Assembly (NCBI GenBank): GCA_947568835.1
Contig: OX387606.1
Coordinates: 11,904,001 to 11,968,000, forward strand
Reading direction: 5' to 3'
DNA length: 64,000 bases
From: Protonemura montana
Taxonomy: Eukaryota; Arthropoda; Insecta; Plecoptera; Nemouridae
The notes under the pieces were generated by a model, which was not told the origin of the DNA, searched no databases, and saw nothing but the letters and a program-made list of their open reading frames with translations. The position numbers were made by a program, and so were the translations under genes. Every line of letters starts with the position of its first letter. The first letter of the stretch is position 1. Below are positions 13,801 through 37,291 of this stretch, piece after piece.

Positions 13801-14452
13801 TAATGGGCGTCCGGAGGGGGGTGCAAGGGGGTGTGCTTGCACTCCCCTGGAAATAACATTCGCTATCGCCTCTGTGCAGGACATTCCGTAACAGGGTGCT
13901 TGTTTCGCTCAATGCAACGAAATCAATTTTTAATTTTTGCTGGCAGCGAAAAAAGTGTTGGTCCAGGTTCCTTATTTCAAAAGAATTGGTAAGCTCACAC
14001 CTTGTTTTTGACGGCTATCTTGCAGACACGAAACTCCGCGCCTATCCAGAGCCAAATTACTTATTTTGCTACCGTGCTGGTCGCCGTGAAACAAGTCCAC
14101 TGGTTAAAATTTAACTCGGCAGTCAAAAAAGCAAAAAAATCTCTCAGTGCTAGATGTTCCAGGACTGAAAAAGAGGCTCTAGCAGACTGGAGTTCACTGA
14201 TCTGGCTGATCTCTGAAATAAGATCGCTGCTCTGGCGCCTCTGATCACTGATATCATAAGGGAGCATGCATGTAATGCAAAATGTCTCCTGCAACTTAAT
14301 TTGACCTATGAATTGTGGTTATCGAATTTTTTTTTCCCGTATCGACTTCGACATTAAAACATTAAAAAGTTATGTTTTTGATGAGCGTAGCGAGCGAAAC
14401 AATCAAACCCCATTTGCAATTTAATTCTATGCTTTAAATCATATCACATAGT

Positions 14453-14823
14453 TGTCCATCATACACATTACCAGTTCTGTTCAGGATAAGGCGTTAGAGG
14501 GTTGAAAGTTAGTTCAGCAACTTAACTCGCCTTGCTTATCAACCTCTCGACAGCATGGATTTGTGGAGGAATCCTGTGGTTTGAGTTGTACTGTCCTTCA
14601 ATTTTTTCAATTGCGGAGAGGAAGTTAAGCCAGTGGTCCCATTAATGCTTGTCGACAGGAGTAGGCTACGTGCACCGGGTTTTCCCTCCTCCCTTCTTAA
14701 TTAGGAAGATAAATCATCATTCTCATCATCACTCACTCATTTACCGGCACTATTAGACCAGTGCCACATTGTCCGTCGTCAAAACAGTGCGTCGTTAAAT
14801 GTCACTAATTAATCAATCAATCT
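14453..14823 (+). repeat. 5S-derived SINE, 5'-truncated copy (left arm)
   Basis: It begins with the 3' tail of the 5S-like unit (CCATCATACACATTACCAG) and continues through GGATTTGTGGAGGAATCC, a GTCGACAGG-containing body and a GTTAAATGTCACTAA segment. It ends in an (AATC)n-like run at about 14812-14823, a typical SINE 3' tail. The inner 5S-headed copy (16033-16260) shares the first part, which identifies the head. A reversed counterpart lies at 21073-21470. Confidence 0.6.
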
Positions 14824-16032
14824 GCTCTTATGATACACATCGCTGGTTCCTGCGAACTGAGCAAGGACTTGTCGGGAGAGCAAGGATTTCACGGGTCATG
14901 AAAGTAAAACATCCGCGCACAAGGGATTGAGAGCGTCTTTAGGCGAGACAAAAAAAAACTCTGCTGATTAAATTTATACGCAAGAAACTAGTTCTGGGTC
15001 GCGAAGAAGAAACGGCAGTACAAGATTAGGCAGTGCGTGAATGGGCCGTCAAGCAAGTGGTCTCTGACAGGACATTTCGGTCCAAACACCGGTTCTAGTA
15101 AAACAGGTATGAAACAAGCGACTGGAGCAGATCTTTTTGAGAATTGCTTGACCTCTCAAAATAAGATTTTTGTGTGAACGTACCCGGTTTTGTGCATGAC
15201 ATTGCTTGGTTGATATTGTGATTGCGGACCCTTGGTTCGCTGAAGGTAAAGGCTCTAATAGATTTTAGGCATATTGACTTCCGGTCGGTTGTCACTGCCC
15301 GTAAATAAAACCGCTCGTTGCTTGCGCTGGTAAGATTGCACTACAACGCAGAAAATATCATATCTTGTAAAGGTTTGCAACAAGCTTTGCAACAACAGAC
15401 AGAATATCACAGATTTTTTTTCCGATCGGTCCTATTTTGAGGCGTTTCCTATGCCTTAAATTGAAAGCTATATTTCACAAAATTGTGTCAAGTAGCTAAG
15501 AACGAATGACGTCAGAAAATGTTGTTTGCCTGTGAAAACTTTGAAGCAACCCGTGATACGCGTGCGTGCCACGGGACTGCCTATACATACGGTTAATCCA
15601 ACCATGACAAGTTTCAACTGAAATAATCGTCTAAAACGAGGCGAAAATTTGTCTCTTCGTACCAGGCGAGTAGCCGACAGAAGAGTATCGCCTGAAACCT
15701 ACTGCATCGCTGTGCAAGTGACGTCACAACACGTGCTCGATCGACCCCGCCTCGTACCTTCGATCGACTGAAGCTCGGCTCCCATTGGCTGACTGGTTTT
15801 CGAAGTGGATCGAGGTGATAACAGCAATGGCGTCCACGGCTGCTATCACAGACCAAATGTTTTCCAGGCATGCAGATGCTAAAGAACTGCAAATTCTCGT
15901 ACTTTAATTGCGGATGTTTAATTAGATTAATTTTAACTATTTAGCATTTGTTAGATGTGAGTGTTCTTGACCAAATCAAGTCACAAAGCGGGTCCAATTG
16001 CTTACGAGCCCTCCTCAAATCGTCACACCGAA

Positions 16033-16120
16033 CGGTTTGGCGTGCTGGAAACACCGGTTCTCGTGAGATCACCGACGTTAAGCAACACTGCGCTGGGTCA
16101 GGTATTGGATGGGTGACCAT
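16033..16120 (+). ncRNA. 5S rRNA-derived sequence (Pol III internal promoter), not a 5S gene
   Basis: The stretch contains ACACCGGTTCTCGT, GATCACCGA, GTTAAGCAAC and ATTGGATGGGTGACC in the order and spacing of 5S rRNA, covering the box A, intermediate element and box C region. The 5' and 3' terminal helices of 5S are absent; instead the unit runs on into SINE-like sequence with GGATTTGTGGAGGAATCC. It is therefore a 5S-derived repeat head, of the kind seen in SINE3-type elements, and could still bind TFIIIA/TFIIIC. The reversed counterpart is at 20264-20351. Confidence 0.75.
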
Positions 16121-17778
16121 CATACACATGACCAGTTCCGTTCGGGACAGAGGTTGGAGGAATGAAAGTTAGTACAGCAACTTCATCAGTCTTGCTTATC
16201 AAACACTCGACTGCATGGATTTGTGGAGGAATCCTACTGTTCGACTTCGAGTTGTACCTTCCTAAAAGCCTTTCTGGAAAATACCTAAATTTCAGCCGAA
16301 CTTCTCCATTTTTATTCTCACCGTTTTCACAATGCTACAGACCAGTTAGTACCTACGCATGTATATCAATTTTGTATACCATAGGTTATTTTGGAGATAA
16401 TAAATTAAATTAAATCAATTAAATTAAAAGAAGAAAACAGAAGTATCTGATGAGTGTAACCATGGGGATGAGTCTCATCAATTAAGTTGGACATATTAAA
16501 ACTGCCCGTTGGAAGAAATATTGCTTAAAGTTGTATATGCATACAATGCAAGTTGTATATGCAAGGAAAAAATTAGATTCACAGTTTTGTCAAAGGTTGA
16601 CAAACAAACCGTTTCCTAACTTTTAACTCTTGTTTATTTTTATCTTTTAAAGTTGATGGGTTTAATGCTTAGTGAATAGCAAACACTATTATAGGCAATT
16701 TTTATCACAAATTCTCCCATTCCTATGGGTGGTAAATGGTAATACAATACTACCATGTAGCAAGTGTGTTTACCTTATTCAATGCGAAAAGATAAAATAT
16801 GCTTTAATAATCATTAATGACGGAAAAATACTAGATACAATAATTTAAAATCAATATGAACATAATATAAAACTCTTGTAGACATAAATAAACAAATAAA
16901 ATAACGATGGTTCGTCTTCTGGACGCTACGTCGTTATCATTGCGCGATTAAAGTGCTCAATTACACTAGTTTAACCCGAGGTTCTTAATTCACTGATGTC
17001 TGCCACCCATTTTACTTGTATTTATAGCAAAATTTCATTGTTTCATCATCAAAAGTCATCTTTAAATTCACTGCCATCCAAAAATGAGCCGTCGTCAAAA
17101 TGAATTTCTGTTAATTTGGTTTTATCAAGTGCGGTTAAAGTACCTGGTCACTGACAGGCCCATTGGGTGAGATATCTCCGTCACAAAGACACAACTTTCA
17201 ACCCTCGTACTAGACCATGCAGTACTCATAGTGCATGGTAGTTTAAGGGCAAATTACCACGCTTTTTTATGACTAGAACTCGTAATAATTATGAAAATAC
17301 TGTTTGAACGCTCAGAAATGGTAGTAGATATATCAGCTTAGCCAAAAATTCGTTTGTATTCAAAAATTAAAGCGCACATGCATCGGTATGCCCTCAAAGG
17401 CAGCGAGCGAGTGAACTGATTATTGTGGTGTAATGTGTGGCTTCTTTTACCGCCAATCCACAAATCTATGCGCAAGCGATTTGAGGTATGCGTAATTTTT
17501 ACCGCCCTTGGAATCGGCAGAAAAAAATCCAGAAATGGTGGTAATGGTGTCTTACCACCTGTGTTACCACCATGCCTTTTAGAGTTAACAAACAAAAAAC
17601 ATTTTCTTATTGGCCGTTGCCAAGTAAAACAAAAAACACAATTTAAATGAGTGTTAGGTTTATAACGGAACTAGATAGTATAGCTCTACATAGTCAGAGC
17701 CTTACTGTTGAACTGTCTGATGAGCAAACGAGCCGTTAACACGTGGTAACGGCAGGTGCCACACGAAAACACTTGCGG

Positions 17779-17850
17779 CCATGGGTGTCCGGAGGGGGGG
17801 GGGGGGGGGGGGGGTGCAAGGGGGGTGCGCTTGCACCCCCTGGAAATCTT
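17779..17850 (+). repeat. Third copy of the element terminus with a 21-G run
   Basis: CATGGGTGTCCGGAGG, then 21 guanines (17794-17814), then a GTGCGCTTGCACCCCC hairpin and CTGGAAAT reproduce the terminus seen at 13801 and, reversed, at 22171. It sits inside the 13801-18735 element about 960 bases before the right end, so 17779-18735 looks like a shorter unit of its own. No matching target duplication is seen around it. Confidence 0.7.
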
Positions 17851-18267
17851 CCAACCTTAAAAAATAAACACTCTATTAACGCTTTGTTATTTCATCATTC
17901 AAAGGGGAAGTTAAACATATTCTCTCAATTAATTTATTAAAATAGTGCCATTTAAACGGAAACCGCTGATTTTGTATTACATTCTAGAGAGGAAAGGTGA
18001 GTGACCATCCAACCTTTCCGGCGAAACAATCGCGGCGTAATTCTATGAAACTGGGATCCTTCAAGAGTTGAACTTTGCAGGAACCTACTTCCCCAAAATT
18101 CTCCCTCGTGATTCCGATTGCGCGAACAGAATTTTACACTTAATGAAGTTTTAGTTTTCCTACCGGTCGAACCCAACTTAACGTATGTCAGCTATGTGTC
18201 GGGAGCGACTCGAGTAGGGTGGTTTGTCAGCCCGGGCGTTTTATTTAAGTTTGTTGATTGTAAGAGG

Positions 18268-18612
18268 ATGGATATACGCAAATATTTTAGTGCGAGTGTG
18301 AAGAGAAAGGCGAACGATGATGCGCGTAAAATTTCGGACAGCCATGGCAACAGCGATCGCAGCATTGAAAGTGCATGTGCATCTACATCGACGACGGCGG
18401 ATTCCGAAAATCCAATACCAGTCTCTGGAACTGAACGTGATCTAGGTCCTCAAGCTGCTTTGGATATTGGCCACTTCGTGAATCAGGACTCAACCTCATC
18501 CCTAGCCGACAAACTGAGACACACGCTGGTGACAAAACCATGGTCTCCGAGTGCATATGATTACAAAGCTGACTTCTACAGTGGCGGTATGCGAGTGTTT
18601 CGCCCAGAATAG
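18268..18612 (+). pseudogene. Truncated hAT/ZMYM1-type transposase N-terminus
   Basis: The ATG at 18268 opens a 114-residue ORF beginning MDIRKYF, followed by a Lys/Ser-rich linker and a segment with DIGHFVNQ and VTKPWSPSAYDYK. This layout (short MDIRKYF head, low-complexity linker, D-I-G then P-W-x-P motif) is typical of the N-terminus of ZMYM1-like hAT transposases, just before the TTF-type zinc finger. The zinc finger, RNase H-like catalytic core and dimerisation domain are all missing; the frame ends at a stop and the element terminus follows 120 bases later. The frame is also open upstream of this ATG. Assignment rests on pattern memory rather than alignment. Confidence 0.5.
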
Positions 18613-18735
18613 TTTTCATTCAACATATTTAAAACGTGCGATTCTTCCTCCCCCCCTTACACCCAGTTGAAGCCCCTTTGTCGATATCCTTGGAAGCATT
18701 TGCAACCCCCTGGAAAAAATTCTTCGGAAGCCTAT

Positions 18736-20133
18736 GATTCACATTGCACACTGTCTGAGTGCTTGTACTCACTTCTCAGTAATTAATTTTTAGGAGTAAA
18801 TTTTTGTGCACTGATATTTTCTAATTTATAAAAATAGTGATTGAAATTAGTTCTGTTTTTTTGTTGACCTACCAACTGAACCGATTCGGGTACAATTTGC
18901 AGAACTTTGAAATCTCGAAACTTATCGTCCGCTACGTTTTTCAAGTCAAGATTAGTGAACAGTTTTATAAAAAATGTATAAATTATATAATAAATAATAA
19001 ATTATTTAATTAATAATATATAAATATATATAATATAATAATATTATTAATTAATAATAATTATATAAAAAATTATATAATTATATAATACATTTTGGGC
19101 AAAATTAAATAGTGCACTTTCTTCATTTCTTCAGTTTTTAGGATTTTCTGCTCACACTTATTGCGATGAGTTTACAGTGAAATTATAAGGTTTTGATGAC
19201 ACCTGCGGAGCAATTTTTGGCTCTTTTTGGAGGTGCATTTTGGTCATTTTTTAATTTTTTGGCATACATTTTTCTTTGTACACCTTTTGTTAATACTAAC
19301 ACACTAAAAAATGTTAGCTGATTTTGTTTTTTGATGTGGCAATGTGGGGGGTAATCCAAAAAATACAACATCGTTCTCTTCTCTCGATCCTGTACGCAAA
19401 GCCCAAAGCCCATCGCAAAGCCCTAGTCTCAAATAACGTGGATAGAGCATAGGATCCAGCCAGCCACGTTTATGTCAGCACCAAGATTTTTCTTACAGGT
19501 AAGGCAATGTTAATGTCAGCACCGGGTCAAGAAAAAAGATGGTGCGCTAATATTAGCCGAAATATTAAGTGATCCATCCTTTTTGAAAACTTTTCCTCGG
19601 AAAAATAAATGTTACCTAAAAGAGGCAGAATTACATCTGGAGGCCAATGCAACCGATCTGTTTAATGATAAGTAACCAAAGATTAATAACGGACTTCAGG
19701 TCAATAAAATTTTAAAAATGTTCTTGCTTTATGGTCGTTAAACGGATCACAGTTAGACTTTTGTATTTGTCACAGCAAGTCCCCCTCACCCCGCAAAAGT
19801 AGCTCATCCGTCGTGAGTTAGAACTTAGAGCTAGAACTTGGAAAATACCTTCGAAGCTTCTAGGATAAATTTACATTGTGATGTTGGTATAAATTGATGT
19901 CTTCCAAATAATGGCAAATATAATGACAAATAATGCAGTGGTCGTATTCCAAAATATAGGCTTTCAATCAGAGAAAGCAAGTCTTGGAGCCTGAATGGCG
20001 GAACGTCAGGGGAGTGGTCGAACCCCGATACCGTTTGAACAGAGAGAGCAATCTCTCTAACGAGGTGGAGAGAGAGAAATAGAAAGTCCTCTGTTTTGTC
20101 ATCGTAGTTTAGCAATTAATATGCATTAAAAAG
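18736..20133. other. Non-coding stretch between element end and right arm
   Basis: It begins with the right copy of the GATTCACA duplication. A strongly AT-rich run (about 18967-19092, built of ATTATA and AATTA words) is followed by unique-looking sequence. I found no supported gene, RNA or repeat terminus here. Confidence 0.5.
18967..19092. repeat. AT-only low-complexity tract
   Basis: About 125 bases consist almost entirely of A and T in irregular TTATAA/ATTAAT words, with many short palindromes. It is likely an unstable microsatellite. Confidence 0.8.
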
Positions 20134-20263
20134 TGCAACTCGAACAGCAGGATTCCTCCACAAATCCATGCAGTCGAGTGTTTGATAAGCAAGGCTAATG
20201 ATGTTGCTGTACTAACTTTTATTCCTCCAACCTCTCTCCCGAACATAACCGATCATGTGTTTG

Positions 20264-20351
20264 ATGGTCATCCAACCAATACCTGACCCAGCGCAGTGTT
20301 GCTTAACGTCAGAGATCTCACGAGAACCGGTGTTTCCAGCACGCCAAACCG
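20264..20351 (-). ncRNA. 5S rRNA-derived sequence in right arm
   Basis: Read on the minus strand it shows ACACCGGTTCTCGT, GTTAAGCAACACTGCGC and CAGGTATTGGTTGGATGACC, matching the left-arm unit with a few changes, including a damaged box C (GGTTGGATGACC in place of GGATGGGTGACC). It is therefore less likely than the left copy to promote transcription. Confidence 0.7.
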
Positions 20352-21072
20352 TTCGGTGTGACGATTTGAGGAGGGCTCGTAAGCAATTGGACCCGCTTTG
20401 TGACTTGATTTGGTCAAGAACACTCACATCTAACAAATGCTAAATAGTTAAAATTAATCTAATTAAACATCCGCAATTAAAGTACGAGAATTTGCAGTTC
20501 TTTAGCATCTGCATGCCTGGAAAACATTTGGTCTGTGATAGCAGCCGTGGACGCCATTGCTGTTATCACCTCGATCCACTTCGAAAACCAGTCAGCCAAT
20601 GGGAGCCGAGCTTCAGTCGATCGAAGGTACGAGGCGGGGTCGATCGAGCACGTGTTGTGACGTCACTTGCACAGCGATGCAGTAGGTTTCAGGCGATACT
20701 CTTCTGTCGGCTACTCGCCTGGTACGAAGAGACAAATTTTCGCCTCGTTTTAGACGATTATTTCAGTTGAAACTTGTCATGGTTGGATTAACCGTAAGTA
20801 TAGGCAGTCCCGTGGCACTCACGCGTATCACGGGTTGCTTTAAAGTTTTCACAGGCAAACTAAATTTCCTGACAACATCATTCGTTCCCAGCTACTTGAC
20901 ACAATTTTAGGAAATATAGCTTTGAATTATAGGCATAGGCATTGCCTCAAAATAGGACCGACCGGGAGACAAAAATATGTGATATTCTGACTTATGTTGC
21001 AAAACTTGTTGCAAACCTTTACAAGATACGATATTTTATGCGTTGTAGTGTGATCTTACAGATCTTACAGAA

Positions 21073-21470
21073 TGATTGATTGATTAGTGACGTTTAACGA
21101 CGCACTGTTTTGACAACGGATAATCAATGTGGCACTGGTCTAATAGTGCCGGTAAATGAGTGAGTGATGATGAGAATGATGATTTACCTTCCTAATTAAG
21201 AAGGGAGGAGGGGAAACCCGGTGCACGTGACCTACTCCTGTCGACGAGCACCAATGGGACTACTGGCTTAACGTCCCCTCCGCAATTGAACAATTGAACA
21301 ATTGACAGCAATTAAAAAAATTGAAGGACGGTACAACTCGAATCACAGGATTCCTCCACAAATCCATGCTGTCGAGAGGTTGATAAGCAAGGTGAGTTAA
21401 GTTGCTGAACTAACTTTCAACCCTCTAGCCTCTCTCCCGAACAGAACTGGGCATGTGTATGATGGTCACC
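21073..21470 (-). repeat. 5S-derived SINE copy (right arm)
   Basis: Minus-strand counterpart of 14453-14823. It starts with GGTGACCATCATACACATG, slightly more of the 5S tail than the left copy, carries GGATTTGTGGAGGAATCC and GTCGACAGG, and ends in an AATCAATCAATC tail. Confidence 0.6.
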
Positions 21471-22171
21471 TATATTTCAGAAGTCAAATCCAAAAGCTGA
21501 CTGACAATCATGTGAAATGATTTAAAGCAAAGATTTAAAGCAAAGACTTAAATTGCAAATGGGATTGGATTGTTTCGCTCGCTACGCTCATCAAACACAG
21601 ACCATTTCAATGTTTTAATGTCGAAGTCGATACGGGAAAAATAACTTCAATAACCACAATTTAAAGGTCAAATTAAGTTACAGGAGACATTTTGCATTAC
21701 ATTCATGCTCCCTTATGATATCAGCGATCAGAGGCGCCGGAGCAGCGATCATATTTCAGAGATCAGCCAGATCAGTGAACTCCAGTCTGCTAGAGCCTCT
21801 TTTGCAGTCCTGGATCATCTAACACGGAGAGAGATTTTTCTAATTTTTTGACTGCCGAGTTTAATTTTAATCAATGAACTTGTTTCGCGGCGACCAGCAC
21901 TACAGCGAAATCAGTAATTCGGCTCTGGATGGGCGCGGAGTTTCGTGTCTGCAAGATAGCCGTCAAGAACAAGGTGTGAGCTTACCGATTCTTTTGAAAT
22001 AAGGAACCTGGACCAACACTTTGTTTGCTGCCAGCAAATATTAAAAATTGATTTCGTTGCGTGGAGCGAAACAAGCACCCTGTTACGGAATGTCCTACAC
22101 AGTGGTGACGGCGAATATTATTTCCAGGGGGATGCAAGCGCACCCCCTTACACCCCCCTCCGGACGCCCAT

Positions 22172-23736
22172 GGTTCTGGGTCTCGTATGTAGAGGATCCC
22201 GAGATCAAATTCCGTCCAGAGCGTAAGCTTTTACTACTGATAGATAAAGCCTAAGTTCTTAACAAGAAAAATTATGACTCGATGCAACGTTGTTCTCACG
22301 GTCTTGAAGTTTATGTAGAATCTTTCACCTGTCACAGATTTACTTATTCCGAATTTAAATCCAGTCTCCGCTGGAAGCTGAGTCCGGTTTAGAAATAATG
22401 CACATTACCCTGCATAGTATACATAGCCTATGGCTACCAAACATAGGATCTACATTTGAACCTTCCAGGATAGACACAAACCTGGAACTTGACTCCGAAG
22501 AAAAAAAGTGCATGAAAAATATATATAACAAATATAAAAGATTACACTTTACAATGTAAAATAAACGATTTTTCGTGTAAAGCACACTTTATTCTGTCAG
22601 CGCCAACTGTTGATACTATAAAACTGCAGAAATTTGATACTACAGTAGTTCAAAGTTTAGCATTTTATATCTCCCAGAAAACCTTTCCGTGGCATGCAGG
22701 GTCGTTTGGTCACAAGCAGAAGGGCCCACGCTCAAATACTGCTTCAAGAAGAGCATTGAATATGTAAATAGCACACAATGGGAAGAGATAGGATATTTTT
22801 ATTGCAAACACCACGCGTAAACTGGAAACGAGATTCCTAGAACGGCATGGCAAATACTCTGGGAATGAACCAGCAACATGCAATGTATCATTGGGTATGG
22901 GACAATAAAGAACTACACTAACTCTAGGTGCCGACTGGACAGCAGTCTTGGTAGTCATGTCATTATACCGTATTTACACAAAGTACTTTGTGTAAATAGG
23001 GTGTTCTTATAAAGTCAACACAGCCAGGTCACTTTCTTACTTAATGGTTTATTAAACTATTTATTTTTCTGTCGGTGCTAAAAAAAAATATCTATTTATG
23101 GGTTTCATAGTTCCACAATACGTAATAAGAACCAAAACAATAATAATAAATTAATATTTAAATAGCCTCTTGTAATTCTGTTATTATAGCTGGCAAGAGA
23201 CTGGATAGACAAAAATGGAAAGAAGGTGCAACTTACTGGAAGTGTATAAAATATAAATTAACATTTACCTACTGTGTCAAAGGCAAGACGAGCAATAATT
23301 TGTATACAATTCCAATAAAGTTGTGCTTTATACACTCCTTTCATTATAATTTTAAATATTACATAATATGCCTTCTGTAAGCAGTATGCATTTCACCATA
23401 GTCTAGACGTACGTGTGATTGTCACCAAACTTTTAGTTTTATCACCATATCTAATTTCATTTGCTGAAATATTTCTGCACTCACTATGTTAGTATTGCCA
23501 CTGAATTTCTTCCCGCCCTTCAAGGATTGTTTTTTTTTTAAAAAAGGCCAGCACTTTAGAGTCATGAAAGTTCTGAAACAATTGGTCAGTCATGTTGGAT
23601 GGAGAAAGGGTTCAAGTCCTTGTATGTAGATGATAACTTTGAAAGAAAACAACAGAGTTCGATACAAACGGACCGATTGTTGTAAACTGGGAGCACTAAA
23701 TGACGAAACGAAGGTGTTGGATTCAAGTGATCCTAT
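22172..23736. other. Intergenic: transposon block to PI3K 3' end
   Basis: No supported gene. It holds a 28-bp perfect palindrome at 22971-22998 and, from about 23000, AT-rich sequence likely to include the PI3K 3' UTR. TTTATT (AATAAA on the minus strand) occurs near 23046, about 690 bases past the stop codon. Confidence 0.5.
22971..22998. repeat. Perfect 28-bp palindrome
   Basis: TATTTACACAAAGT is followed directly by its exact reverse complement with no spacer. It is too long to be chance in 64 kb, and is likely the joined or excised ends of a palindromic element. Confidence 0.8.
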
Positions 23737-35966
<12,230 letters not shown>

Positions 35967-37291
35967 CTCGAGGCTGAGCAGCACTCCCGCCTCAAAACCT
36001 TCGTCCTGTTGAATAAAAATGGCATACAAATAATTATACTGACAAGGTTTCAAAAAATATCGTTTTGAAATAGGACGAAGTAGGTAAAACTAAAACGTAA
36101 TTACAATTTGAGATAATGAATAGTGAAGTGATAATGATATGCCACCCACAGTGTGAAGAAGGTAGGCGTTTTACCTTATTTTAAGCAACAGTTTGAATTA
36201 TCATCTTGCAACAAGTAATTTACACACTGGAAGCACTGGATTATTACCGTTAGCAAACAGTACCACTAAAATTCTAGAATACGCTCTCTAAGGATATTGT
36301 TCTGAGCATTTCCTTCGGTCTGAGTCACCCATGAACGTTGAAATGATGACACTGACATAACAACAACAACTAGAAGGTCACCGGGCGGTTTGCCGCAGTT
36401 TGCGCTATCCACACGAAGGGAGTGTTATTTCCGCGCACTCATTCGAAGGGCCTATGTGCACTGCAAACGTTAAGAAAAGAAGATATTTGATTATAACGAT
36501 TATACTAGTTACTAGGTGAACAGTATGGATGGGCAGTCGCGTTAAAGGATGACCCTTTCGAGAGTAATTCACATTCTTTTTGAAGAGCTCGACTATCAGT
36601 AATTACTATCTTTTTTAAATGAGGTAAAGAAATGTTTTCGAGATCAGAGTTGTCGAATATGGCATAAAAACAGCCAAATATCATGAAAAACTAAATCTTG
36701 CCGAACGATTCAATTCAGTCATGATACCTGTCAATTTCCTTACCTTCCGGGCACAATTTAGTCAAAGCCAAAAACAGAAGGAATGCCAAAAGTGAAGGCA
36801 ATGGTTATATGCCCAAAATAAGACCAGTGGTAAAAGCAAGGAAATGAACTAGGTATGTAGGTTTAATGTTCTTCAAGGTATGTAGGCAGAAGAGACTGGA
36901 TATATATCCTGTTGAAGAAGATACCGGAGATAAAAATTAGTGTCGCGTGTTGCACTAGTCAAGAAATATCTAGAATCCCTAAAAATTCTGCAGTTTCTTC
37001 CTTCGTCATTGTTCAACAAAGGAACAACAACAATAAGTAACACTGGTAAGGTATGCTGTAAGTCTAAGTACTCAGGAATTCTAGAAATTTCTCAATCAAT
37101 GCACCACATATCCCCCATTTAATTTTCCAGGAAGTTGCGCTCACTCCGTCTATTCTTAATCACCACATTGCAAGTAGGTAAATAGGTATCTATATAATAT
37201 TACAAAATTATTTTTATTTTTCATTAATTAAAGTTCAATCATATTTCTTAAGTGAAAACTGGAGAAATCAGTTTTTTCATAGATACGATTA
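35967..37291. other. Intergenic: PI3K 5' flank and LIG1 3' UTR
   Basis: Both neighbours are on the minus strand. TTTATT at 37213-37218 (AATAAA on the minus strand) is a plausible LIG1 polyadenylation signal about 75 bases past its stop. The remainder should include the PI3K promoter and 5' UTR exon; the coding-exon acceptor near 36003 suggests an upstream non-coding exon. No other gene is seen. Confidence 0.5.

Larger units (their letters stand above)
13801..16260 (+). repeat. Left arm of a large inverted repeat
   Basis: This segment recurs, reversed, at 20134-22171. Matches run from the outer end (TGGGCGTCCGGAGGGGG) through landmark stretches such as GAAACTCCGCG, a SINE and a 5S-like unit to an inner end near CGAGTTGTACC. 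Similarity is high but not perfect, with scattered substitutions. The left arm contains about 500 bases (roughly 14826-15328) missing from the right arm. Confidence 0.85.
13801..18735. mobile_element. hAT-like DNA transposon, decayed, with 8-bp target duplication
   Basis: GATTCACA occurs immediately left (13793-13800) and immediately right (18736-18743), which is an 8-bp duplication as made by hAT transposases. The left end reads TAATGGGCGTCCGGAGG and the right end, in reverse complement, ATAGGCTTCCGAAGA; they are imperfect inverted repeats. Both ends are followed by a G-rich stretch and a C5-TGGAAA motif. Inside are SINE and 5S-like sequences, another copy of the left end at 17779, and a truncated transposase-type ORF at 18268-18612. 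Length is 4935 bp. No intact catalytic transposase domain is present, so it is not autonomous. Confidence 0.6.
20134..22171 (-). repeat. Right arm of the large inverted repeat
   Basis: This is the reverse complement of 13801-16260, ending at the mirrored terminus CCCTCCGGACGCCCAT. It contains mirrored 5S-like (20264-20351) and SINE (21073-21470) sequences. It lacks about 500 bases present in the left arm between the SINE tail and the GTAAAGGTTTGCAACAAG landmark. No target duplication matching the left flank is found after 22171, so the pair is not a simple single insertion. Confidence 0.85.

Noticed and set aside
14002..14294. Overlapping ORFs on both strands in the left arm
   Set aside because: The right-arm copy breaks these frames, so they are not under coding constraint.
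16033..16120. Functional 5S rRNA gene
   Set aside because: Terminal helices are missing, internal positions have changed, and the sequence runs into repeat DNA that is duplicated with it.
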